Shown: one piece after another, positions 18,136 through 24,595 of the stretch
Position numbering within the stretch: position 1 is the first letter of the stretch
How the letters are laid out: each line of letters starts with the position of its first letter
From: an uncultured Burkholderiales bacterium
Lineage (GTDB): Bacteria > Pseudomonadota > Gammaproteobacteria > Burkholderiales > Burkholderiaceae_C
Length of the DNA: 36,578 nucleotides
Assembly (NCBI GenBank): GCA_937871935.1
Contig: CALMQI010000076.1
Location: 1 to 36,578 of the forward strand
Direction: 5' to 3'
The notes under the pieces: generated by a model
Databases searched by the model: none
What the model saw: the letters and a program-made list of their open reading frames with translations, nothing else
What the model was told of the DNA's origin: nothing
Program-made: the position numbers and the translations under genes

Positions 18136-19386
18136 TCACACCCGCCCGGCCAGCCCGAGCACCGGCGCGAACAGCCACTCGACAAGGCGGCGCCGCTCGA
18201 GCATCACGTCGGCCTCGAGCTGCATGCCGGCCGACAGCGCCTGCGGCTGGCCGTAGGCCTGCACCTCCTGACGGTCCAGCGTCACCGTGATCCGGTACAT
18301 CGGCTCGCCCGGCTTGACCGCCAGCGGCAGCGCTGCCAATTCACCCGCCTGCATCGGTGTACGCGCCACCTGCTGCACCCGGCCGCGCTGGTGGCCGAAC
18401 TTCTGATAGGGGAACGCCGCCACGCGCAGCTGCACCGCCTGGTCGGCGCGCAGGAAGCCGAGCGCACTGGACGGGGCGTACAGATGCGCCTGCAGCCGCG
18501 AATCGGCTGATACCAGGCTGGCCAGGGCCGTGTCGGCGGGCACGATCTGCCCGGCTTCGGCCGCCACGGCGCTGACGGTGCCATCGGCGGGAGCACGTAT
18601 CACCAGCTCGCGCAACGCGTCGCTCTCGGCCGACTCGCGCGACAGCGAGGCCAGCTCGCGCTCGAACTCGGCGGCTCGCGCGCGACTTTGCAGCGGCAGT
18701 TCGCGTCGCTGGCCCTCCAGCGTGGCCAGTTCACGTGCCAGCGCCGCGCGTTGCCGCTCCAGACCTTTCACCTGCGCCTGCAGGCCGAGCACCTCCTCGG
18801 CCTTCGACTGCAACTGGGCCGACGACACGAAGTTGTCGGAACGCAACGCTTCCAGGCGAGCCAGCGACTGCTGGGACAGGGCGAGCCGCTGCAGCTGCAG
18901 CTGCGTCTCGGCATCGATCTGTGTCATCTCGCCGGCCAGCGCCTGCAGTCGCTGGCGCAGCGCGGCGTCCTGCTCGACGAGCAGGCGTTGCTGCGCCTTC
19001 AGGCTGTCGTTCAGGCTGTCCTGGCGCGCGCTCACGCTGCGCTGCACCCGCTGTTGCGCCGCGCCCGACTGCGTCTGACGGTCCAGCGACAGTACGAACA
19101 GCACGTCGCCGGCTTTCACGGCCTGGCCCTCCTGTACGCGGCGCTCCATCACGGCCGCACCCTCCGGCGCCACCAGGCGGACCCAGCCTCGTTCGGGCAC
19201 CAGCACGCCCACGACATGGGCCTTGCGTGTGTATTCGCCCATCACCAGCCAGGCACCCACGGCGATCGCCGCAGCCGCCAGCAGAACGACCAGCGCGCTC
19301 AGCGTGACCGGGCGCACCAGACGCACCTCGCCGAGCCATTGCTGGCGACGCGCCTCCAGGGCCTCGGTGCGATACAGCGGTGTCAT
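18136..19386 (-). CDS. HlyD-family membrane fusion protein (periplasmic adaptor)
   Basis: A 416-residue adaptor of a type I-like peptide export system. A cytoplasmic N-terminus is followed by one membrane helix (about residues 26-49, rich in A, V and L) and a lipoyl/barrel-sandwich half (RLVAPEGAAV, VQEGQAVKAGDVLFVL). A long Gln/Ala/Leu-rich coiled-coil hairpin spans about 105-265, and the returning lipoyl half (IRAPADGTVSAV) and beta-barrel follow. It links the C39-ABC exporter to an outer-membrane channel encoded elsewhere. It lies 105 bp after the GG-peptide gene, a gap with two strong hairpins, and 2 bp before the exporter. Confidence 0.93.
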   Translation of the reverse strand: MTPLYRTEALEARRQQWLGEVRLVRPVTLSALVVLLAAAAIAVGAWLVMGEYTRKAHVVGVLVPERGWVRLVAPEGAAVMERRVQEGQAVKAGDVLFVLSLDRQTQSGAAQQRVQRSVSARQDSLNDSLKAQQRLLVEQDAALRQRLQALAGEMTQIDAETQLQLQRLALSQQSLARLEALRSDNFVSSAQLQSKAEEVLGLQAQVKGLERQRAALARELATLEGQRRELPLQSRARAAEFERELASLSRESAESDALRELVIRAPADGTVSAVAAEAGQIVPADTALASLVSADSRLQAHLYAPSSALGFLRADQAVQLRVAAFPYQKFGHQRGRVQQVARTPMQAGELAALPLAVKPGEPMYRITVTLDRQEVQAYGQPQALSAGMQLEADVMLERRRLVEWLFAPVLGLAGRV

Positions 19387-19411
19387 CGATTCGCCGGCAC
19401 AAACGGCAGAA

Positions 19412-19432
19412 CGGCCCGGATGAACCGGGCCG
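19412..19432 (-). terminator. Hairpin between GG-peptide gene and hlyD (attenuator or partial terminator)
   Basis: CGGCCCGG-ATGAA-CCGGGCCG, a perfect 8-bp stem. On the transcribed minus strand it is followed by a moderately T-rich stretch (TTCTGCCGTTTGTG). It probably limits read-through from the peptide gene into hlyD or protects the short peptide mRNA. Confidence 0.5.
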
Positions 19433-19436
19433 CCGA

Positions 19437-19469
19437 CACACCAGCCGGAGGGGGGAAAGCGCTGGTGTG
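19437..19469 (-). terminator. Second hairpin after the GG-peptide gene
   Basis: CACACCAGC pairs with GCTGGTGTG (9 bp, perfect) around a 15-nt loop. It begins 22 bases past the peptide stop, just before the 19412-19432 hairpin on the transcript. Confidence 0.45.
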
Positions 19470-19491
19470 CCGAAAAGGTGTCAGTGCCTGC

Positions 19492-19650
19492 TTACCAGGT
19501 GCCCTTCGGCGATTCGGTCGCACCACCGGCCACCTGACGCAATTGCTGCTCATCGAGCGGCGTCGGCGCCTTGCGCGAGCTCTGCTTCTTGGCAACCTGC
19601 TTCACGCCGAGGATGGACTTCAGGAACGAGGGCTTGCGCGTCTGTTGCAT
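19492..19650 (-). CDS. Double-glycine leader precursor of a very short secreted peptide
   Basis: A 52-residue precursor. The leader is basic (starts MQQTRKPSFLKSILG) and ends PLDEQQLRQVAGG, fitting the C39 consensus: L at -12, acidic D at -11, L at -7, V at -4, G at -2 and -1 (G42, G43). Cleavage would leave only nine residues, ATESPKGTW. No Cys, Ser/Thr cluster or modifying enzyme suggests lanthionine-type processing, so a linear peptide is the simplest reading. GGAG lies about 8 bp before the ATG. The gene sits directly upstream of hlyD and the C39-ABC exporter and downstream of luxR, and a lux box lies about 85 bp before the ATG. A quorum-regulated signal or bacteriocin-like peptide is inferred; its activity is unknown. 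Confidence 0.85.
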   Translation of the reverse strand: MQQTRKPSFLKSILGVKQVAKKQSSRKAPTPLDEQQLRQVAGGATESPKGTW

Positions 19651-19670
19651 GTTCGAGTCTCCGTTGGGGC

Positions 19671-19690
19671 TGCGCCGCCCATTCGGCGCA
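19671..19690 (-). other. 5'-UTR hairpin ahead of the GG-peptide gene
   Basis: TGCGCCG-CCCATT-CGGCGCA gives a perfect 7-bp stem. It lies 21-40 bp before the peptide ATG, within the expected leader mRNA, and could affect mRNA stability or translation. Confidence 0.4.
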
Positions 19691-19725
19691 TGACGGAGAT
19701 TTCAGCAGCACCGGGCGCGCCTGAA

Positions 19726-19745
19726 CACTGTCAACTCTTACAGGG
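19726..19745 (-). promoter_or_regulatory. lux box upstream of the GG-peptide operon
   Basis: Plus-strand CACTGTCAACTCTTACAGGG contains CTG-N10-CAG, the core lux-box spacing. Read toward the peptide gene it overlaps a perfect TTGACA -35 with a poor -10 beyond, the usual picture for a LuxR-activated promoter. It lies about 85 bp before the peptide ATG. Confidence 0.7.
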
Positions 19746-19813
19746 TGACTTCGGAGGTGATCCATGTCTAGCATCGGAGACGCACATGTCGTGCCGTCCG
19801 ATCGTGAAGTCGA

Positions 19814-20527
19814 CTAGTGAATCAAGCCCAGCCGCAAGGCCTTCAGAACCGCCTGATGCTTGTTGACGCAACCCAGCTTGCGCATGGCATTGTTCAGATG
19901 CGAGACCGCAGTGCGTTCGCTGATGCCGAGGATCGCGCCGACTTCCCACGCCGTCTTGCCGTCCATCGTCCAGCGCAGACCCTCGAGTTCGCGCGGTGTC
20001 AGCGCGGGCGCATCGTTAGCCTCGGGCAACGGGATCAGCACACGCATGGCGGCATCCAGCGCGTGCACCGCAAACAGCTGCAGGTCGGCAACCAGCCGCG
20101 TCAGCTCGCCGCGGTCCGACGGCAACGAACGATCACGGTCGACACCGAGCTGGAAGTGGCGGCCTTCGGGCAAGTGCAGCGCCATCGCGATGCCGGTGTG
20201 GTAGCCAAAGCGGGCCTGCTCCTCCCACAGCTCGCCCTGCCCATGCGAGGTATAGGTCTGCTGGTCCCAGATGATCGGCAGACTCTGCCGTCGGCAGTGC
20301 TGCATGACCGGGTCGAACCGGCCGACGCTGGGGTCGTGAAAGACCTGCAGGTACTCCGTCGGCGTGTTGTCGACGGTGATGAACTCGCTGCGCCCGATAC
20401 CCCGGTCGATGACCGCCATCGCCGTCACGGTCTCGAAGCCGATCTCGCGCGCGAAGCGCACCACCTCGTCCCGGAACTCCTGGCGGTCCCGGGATTGAAG
20501 CACTGATGCGTAACCGCCTTGCAGCAT
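19814..20527 (-). CDS. LuxR-type quorum-sensing receptor without a luxI partner in the window (apparent LuxR solo)
   Basis: A 237-residue regulator with an N-terminal autoinducer-binding domain (about 20-160) and a C-terminal LuxR helix-turn-helix (about 175-232). It aligns to TraR with a constant offset of two. D72, P73 and W87 match D70, P71 and W85; E180, L184 and G190 match the invariant E178, L182 and G188 of the DNA-binding half. The aromatic pocket residues W57 and Y61 are replaced by Y59 and F63, so the ligand may not be a standard acyl-homoserine lactone. No luxI is in the window. A strong lux box lies 38 bp before its start and another between it and the GG-peptide gene it probably controls. 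Confidence 0.9.
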   Translation of the reverse strand: MLQGGYASVLQSRDRQEFRDEVVRFAREIGFETVTAMAVIDRGIGRSEFITVDNTPTEYLQVFHDPSVGRFDPVMQHCRRQSLPIIWDQQTYTSHGQGELWEEQARFGYHTGIAMALHLPEGRHFQLGVDRDRSLPSDRGELTRLVADLQLFAVHALDAAMRVLIPLPEANDAPALTPRELEGLRWTMDGKTAWEVGAILGISERTAVSHLNNAMRKLGCVNKHQAVLKALRLGLIH

Positions 20528-20540
20528 GTGATCAATTCAA

Positions 20541-20554
20541 CGGTCGTACGACCG
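20541..20554. promoter_or_regulatory. Perfect 14-bp palindrome in the luxR-rsaM gap
   Basis: CGGTCGTACGACCG reads the same on both strands. It lies 14 bp before the luxR start and 10 bp from the lux box, so it is a candidate second operator or an mRNA leader hairpin of luxR. Confidence 0.4.
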
Positions 20555-20564
20555 GCGCCCGCAA

Positions 20565-20584
20565 ACCTGAAAGGTCTTACAGGT
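20565..20584. promoter_or_regulatory. Strong lux box between luxR and the RsaM-like gene
   Basis: ACCTGAAAGGTCTTACAGGT is a 20-bp lux box with perfect ACCTG/CAGGT arms and CTG-N10-CAG spacing, very close to the las/tra-type consensus. Being symmetric, it could activate the RsaM-like gene (start about 59 bp away) and repress or autoregulate luxR (start 38 bp away). Confidence 0.85.
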
Positions 20585-20642
20585 GTTCATCGATCGCGAT
20601 TTGCCGAACACTCGGCGGCACCACGTTCTCCGTCGCGCACCC

Positions 20643-21047
20643 ATGATGCAACTGACGTCACACCCCTGCCCCCCCTGGACGCTTCGCGCCTGGCCGCCAT
20701 TATTGTGGCAGGTTGAAATGCTCCGTCCGTCGCACTTGCGGCATTTGGGCACACGCGTCACGAGTCCTGGCGATCCGGTCAGCCGGCCCGCTGGACAGAC
20801 GCTTTGGGCCTTGCCGGCAAACGACGGGCAGGCGGGTATGGCCTGGGATTGGGTGCAACTGTCGCGCGGTATCGTCACCATGGCCGACCCTCTGTCGGTC
20901 ATCACCAACATCAGCCTCGTCAGTCCCGACGGCGACATCCTGCCACCGCTGGAGTCCTTGCGCCACCTCAACGAGGTGGTACATGCCCTGCCCTGGCAGG
21001 AGGAAGTCGAGCGCGTGTTGCAGGTCGGTGATCTCGCGGCCAGCTAA
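20643..21047 (+). CDS. RsaM/DUF4902-like quorum-sensing modulator
   Basis: A 134-residue protein whose C-terminal two thirds fit the RsaM (DUF4902) pattern as I recall it: HLRHLGT, an AGQTLWAL segment in the place of the usual AGYTEW, then the core AGMAWDWVQL. After that come MADPLSVITNISLVSPDGD and a C-terminal HALPW helix. RsaM proteins in Burkholderia and Acinetobacter lie beside luxI/luxR genes and damp or balance AHL signalling. Here the gene is divergent from luxR across a strong lux box, matching that role. The start is uncertain: ATG at 20643 (used), or ATG at 20718, which has a weak AGG-type site but would remove 25 residues. It converges on an ABC permease gene, 12 bp apart. Confidence 0.7.
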   Translation: MMQLTSHPCPPWTLRAWPPLLWQVEMLRPSHLRHLGTRVTSPGDPVSRPAGQTLWALPANDGQAGMAWDWVQLSRGIVTMADPLSVITNISLVSPDGDILPPLESLRHLNEVVHALPWQEEVERVLQVGDLAAS

Positions 21048-21059
21048 CGCCGGCCAGCG

Positions 21060-22223
21060 TCAACGCAGCGCTGCGCTCTTCAGCTGGCGCGACACATAGG
21101 CGAGGCACGCGACCGTGACGATGGCCGCGACTGCCAGCGGCAGCAGCAGATCCGGCGCCGAGAAGGCTTCGCCCTTTAACACGCGCACCATCAGCGTCAC
21201 CTGCGCCAGGGCGGGCGTCCACAGGTGCCAGGCCTGCTCGCCCTCCTGATTGAACAGGCTCACCAGTGGCAGCAGCGACACGGCAAGAATCACCAACGTG
21301 TTGTTGGCCTGCGCCTCCTTGAACGTCTTGCATCGGATCGCGACAGCCATCATCAGCGCCGACAGCATGCCCGCCAGCGGCATCAGCAGCGCCAGAAAGA
21401 GCCCAGCCTCGCGCACCCCGTACTGGAACATCGCCGCCAGGGTCTCGCTGCGCAGCAGCCACTGCGCCGGCAGGAAGCTCGAGCAGCTGAGCACCGCGAT
21501 CAGCATGCCGACGCAGGCCACCGCTCCCCACTTGCCCCAGACGAGGGCATGGCGCGACGGTGGCGTCATCAGCAGCGGCTCGAGCGAGCCACGTTCGCGT
21601 TCGCCCGCGGTGGTGTCGAGTGCGGCATGGAGTGCACCGTAGAGCACGGCCATCAGCACGAAGAACGGCAGCATGCCGGTCAGTTGCGCCGACCGCGCCC
21701 GCGGATCGGCCAGATCACGCTCCTGGCTGCGCACGACATCGAGCACCGCGGGCGCCACGCCGCGATGCGTCAGGCGCAACAGCGCCACCTCCTGGTTGAA
21801 GCCGCCCAGCACCCGCTGCAACCGCCGCAGGCTGCCGGCAGCCCGGTTGTTCGCGCTCGAGCTCACCAGCTCGATCGTCGGTCGGTCGCCGGCCGCCAAC
21901 TCCGCCTCGAACGACGACGGCAGCACCATCACCGCGTCACCGAAGCGTCGATCGATCAGCTGGCGTTCATAGTCGGCCGGTGCCGCCTTGACCACCAGCG
22001 TCTGCCGCTCGAGGTAGTTGCGCAGCGTCGGCGCGTGTTCCATGCCGACGGCCCAGATCTCGCGCGAATCGGCGCGCTCCTCCATGCCGCTGATCAAGGC
22101 CGACAGGGCGAACAGGATCACCGGTCCGATTGCCACGGACGACAGCACCACCATCAGCAGCGTACGCCGGTCGCGCAAGGCGTCGCGCAGCTCCTTGGCG
22201 AAGACGATCCACGCCGCACTCAT
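21060..22223 (-). CDS. ABC-2 type transporter permease (NatB-like)
   Basis: A 387-residue permease of the NatB/ABC-2 type. One N-terminal membrane helix (about 20-46, LLMVVLSSVAIGPVILFAL) is followed by a large extracytoplasmic domain (about 47-185). A cluster of five or so helices forms the C-terminal half, where TAGERERGSLEPLLMTPPSR is the conserved cytoplasmic coupling segment. The start is the ATG at 22223, preceded by GGAGG at a good distance; a longer open frame upstream would overlap the ATPase gene. It is the third gene of the hydrolase-ATPase-permease run. The Bacillus family prototype exports Na+, but the substrate here is unknown. Confidence 0.88.
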   Translation of the reverse strand: MSAAWIVFAKELRDALRDRRTLLMVVLSSVAIGPVILFALSALISGMEERADSREIWAVGMEHAPTLRNYLERQTLVVKAAPADYERQLIDRRFGDAVMVLPSSFEAELAAGDRPTIELVSSSANNRAAGSLRRLQRVLGGFNQEVALLRLTHRGVAPAVLDVVRSQERDLADPRARSAQLTGMLPFFVLMAVLYGALHAALDTTAGERERGSLEPLLMTPPSRHALVWGKWGAVACVGMLIAVLSCSSFLPAQWLLRSETLAAMFQYGVREAGLFLALLMPLAGMLSALMMAVAIRCKTFKEAQANNTLVILAVSLLPLVSLFNQEGEQAWHLWTPALAQVTLMVRVLKGEAFSAPDLLLPLAVAAIVTVACLAYVSRQLKSAALR

Positions 22224-22278
22224 TGGGCATCCTCCGTGCTGCGCACTCCGGTATTCGCCTTGGGAGCGGCCCTGCGGC

Positions 22279-23049
22279 TCATGCGCCAGTCGCCGGGCCG
22301 GATGCGGCATCGAACGCCAGCTGCACGAAACTCTCCTCGAAGTCGCGCTGCCCCGTGCGTTGCAGCAGCTCGGCCACGGTACCGTCGGCCACCGAGCGCC
22401 CATGCGCGACCACCACCACGTGGTCGCACAGGCGCTCGACCTCCTGCATGATGTGGGTCGAGAACACGATGCATTTGCCGTGTTCATCGCGCAGCCGGCG
22501 CAGCGCCTCGCGCAGGCCGCGCGTGGCCAGCACGTCGAGTCCGTTGGTCGGCTCGTCGAGGACGATGTTCGGCGGATCGTGCACCAGCGCCCGTGCGAGT
22601 GCCGTCTTCATGCGCTCGCCCTGGCTGAACCCTTCGGTGCGCCGGTCGAGCAAGGCGGTCATCTCCAGCATGGCAGCGAGCGCGTCGGCCCGCGCCTGCG
22701 CCGCCACTGGCGACATGCCGTGCAGGCGGCCGTAGTAGACGATGTTCTCGCGCGCCGTCAGCCGCGGATACAGGCCCCGCGCATCGGAGAGCACGCCCAT
22801 GCGGGCGAGCGCCGTCTGCGGCCGCTCGGCCACGTCGATGCCATCGACCTTGACGCTGCCGGCGTCGGGCACGATCAGCCCTGCCGCGATGCGCAGGCTG
22901 GTCGTCTTGCCGGCGCCGTTGGGGCCGAGCAGCCCCGTGATGCACCCGTCGCGAGCCGTGAAGTCGAGTCCGCGCACCGCCTCGACGACGCGTCGTCCGC
23001 GGCCGCGCCCCTGCTCGAAGCGCTTGGCCAGCTGCTGCACCTCGATCAT
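22279..23049 (-). CDS. ABC transporter ATP-binding protein (NatA-like)
   Basis: A 256-residue nucleotide-binding subunit with Walker A GPNGAGKTT (about residues 42-50), a signature of the degenerate form FSQGERMK in place of LSGGQ, Walker B NIVLDEPTNGLD and the H-loop STHIMQEVE. This pattern fits the NatA/CcmA branch partnered with ABC-2 permeases. Its ATG overlaps the stop of the upstream hydrolase gene by four bases (ATGA), so the two are translationally coupled. The permease follows 55 bp later. Confidence 0.93.
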   Translation of the reverse strand: MIEVQQLAKRFEQGRGRGRRVVEAVRGLDFTARDGCITGLLGPNGAGKTTSLRIAAGLIVPDAGSVKVDGIDVAERPQTALARMGVLSDARGLYPRLTARENIVYYGRLHGMSPVAAQARADALAAMLEMTALLDRRTEGFSQGERMKTALARALVHDPPNIVLDEPTNGLDVLATRGLREALRRLRDEHGKCIVFSTHIMQEVERLCDHVVVVAHGRSVADGTVAELLQRTGQRDFEESFVQLAFDAASGPATGA

Positions 23050-24542
23050 CGCGTCGACCCGGAAGGAGCCGACGCCGGCCCGGCCACGGGCACGAACAGC
23101 GGCGGGCGCGGCACCTGACCCGCACAGTCGAGAGCCAGCCCGAGCGCCGCGTCGTCGCTCGCCGCATCGACGAAGCGGTACACCGCCTCGCGCAGGCAGG
23201 GCAGCGCAGCCACGCCGTGCCCGGCGTGCGCGACGACCACGTGACGCGCCTTCGGGCCGAGCGTCGCGGCCACCCGCGCGGCGTGCCGCGGCGGCGTGGC
23301 CGGGTCGTCGCCGCCCGACAGCAGCAGCGTCGCCACCCTCGTCGGCGGCGTGCTGTAGAACGCCGCGTCGACGGCGCCGCGCGGCCAGCCCGCGCAGACC
23401 TGCTCGTACAGCCGCTCGAATGCGGTGCCGAAGTCGGCACCCGGTGGATCGGCGCCGCGCGAGCGCCGTGGCTCGTCCTCGGCGCAGACCACGGAGAAGT
23501 GCATGCCGGCATAGAGCTGCATCGTGGTCGACGACAAGGCGCTGGCCAGGCCGGTCATGGCGTCGAAGCGTCCGTCGGCGGCATCGGCAATGGCTTGCGG
23601 CAGCGCGGCGGCGAAGGCGGGCGCATAGAGCGCCGTGCGCACCATGCCCAGCAGCGCGTCACGCGTCAGCATCACGCGCTCCTGGCGACCGGTCAGCGGG
23701 TGCGCCATCACCACCTCGCGCGGCAGCGACGCCAGCAGCGTCGCCCACTGCTCTCCCAGCGCAGGATGCCGCTGGCGACAGGCCTTGTCCTGCGCGCACC
23801 AATGCAGCCAACCGTTGAGCGCCGCCTGGTTATCCGGGGAGAACGACAGCGGCAGCACCATGTCGGCCGGCGCGACGCCGTCGAGCACCACGCGGCGTAC
23901 CGCCGACGGAAACAGCCGCTGGTACTCCAGTGCGGCCCGCGTGCCGTACGACACGCCGATCAGGTTGACACGCGGCGCGCCGAGCGCCTGCCGCACGGCG
24001 TCGGCATCGGCCATCGCCACCGTGGTGGTGTAGTGGCGCAGATCGCCGTGCGGCAGCTGGCCGAGGCGCTGCGCGCACGACAGCAGGCGCTGCACCTGGG
24101 CTTGCGCATTCACCGTCTCGGCCAGCGGCCGCATGGGCTCGTCCTTCTCGCCGCACGACAGCGGCGCGCTGCGGCCGGTGCCGCGTTGGTCGATCAGCAC
24201 GATGTCGCGGCGGTTCGCAAAACGCGCCAGCTGCGCTGCGATCGGGCCGGCCAGCTCGACCGCGCTCTGCCCGGGGCCGCCGGCAAAGAAGAACACCGGA
24301 TCGGGCAGTTTGTGGCGCGCCAGGGCCGGCAGCACCGCATAGTGCACCTCGATGCGCCGTCCGTCAGGTCGCTGCGGATCGAGCGGGCGCGACACCACGC
24401 CGCAGAAGGCCTCGTTGACCACGCCTTTCAGTCGGCATGGCTTCAGCTCTTGCGCAGCAGCAGGCACGGTCGGCCCCGCCAGCGCCGCCAGCATCACCAG
24501 CGCCACCCGGAGGGCTCGACATCGACCGTGCACCGGCATCAT
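23046..24542 (-). CDS. Secreted alpha/beta hydrolase (TAP/prolyl aminopeptidase-like)
   Basis: A 498-residue exported hydrolase. A signal peptide is clear: basic start (HGRCRALR), hydrophobic core (VALVMLAALAG) and an AAA-Q cleavage region near residue 30. The oxyanion segment FFFAGGPGQSA, the strand-turn DQRGTGRSAPLSC and the nucleophile elbow GVSYGTRAA (Ser about 198) follow. The acid GGDDPATPP and the catalytic His in AHAGHG lie near the end, with a C-terminal TAP-like region. Family members act as tri- or prolyl-aminopeptidases or esterases. It starts at one of two adjacent ATGs (24542, 24539) and is coupled by a 4-base overlap to the NatA-like ATPase. Confidence 0.9.
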   Translation of the reverse strand: MMPVHGRCRALRVALVMLAALAGPTVPAAAQELKPCRLKGVVNEAFCGVVSRPLDPQRPDGRRIEVHYAVLPALARHKLPDPVFFFAGGPGQSAVELAGPIAAQLARFANRRDIVLIDQRGTGRSAPLSCGEKDEPMRPLAETVNAQAQVQRLLSCAQRLGQLPHGDLRHYTTTVAMADADAVRQALGAPRVNLIGVSYGTRAALEYQRLFPSAVRRVVLDGVAPADMVLPLSFSPDNQAALNGWLHWCAQDKACRQRHPALGEQWATLLASLPREVVMAHPLTGRQERVMLTRDALLGMVRTALYAPAFAAALPQAIADAADGRFDAMTGLASALSSTTMQLYAGMHFSVVCAEDEPRRSRGADPPGADFGTAFERLYEQVCAGWPRGAVDAAFYSTPPTRVATLLLSGGDDPATPPRHAARVAATLGPKARHVVVAHAGHGVAALPCLREAVYRFVDAASDDAALGLALDCAGQVPRPPLFVPVAGPASAPSGSTR

Positions 24543-24595
24543 CGTGCCGCATTGTCGCGGCAGCGCCCGCGCGGTGAAGGCCAGCCGCCGGCGCG

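Noticed and set aside
20583-21047. A luxI synthase next to luxR
   Set aside because: The divergent gene lacks the conserved LuxI residues and is much better explained as an RsaM/DUF4902-like protein; no other luxI candidate was found in the window.
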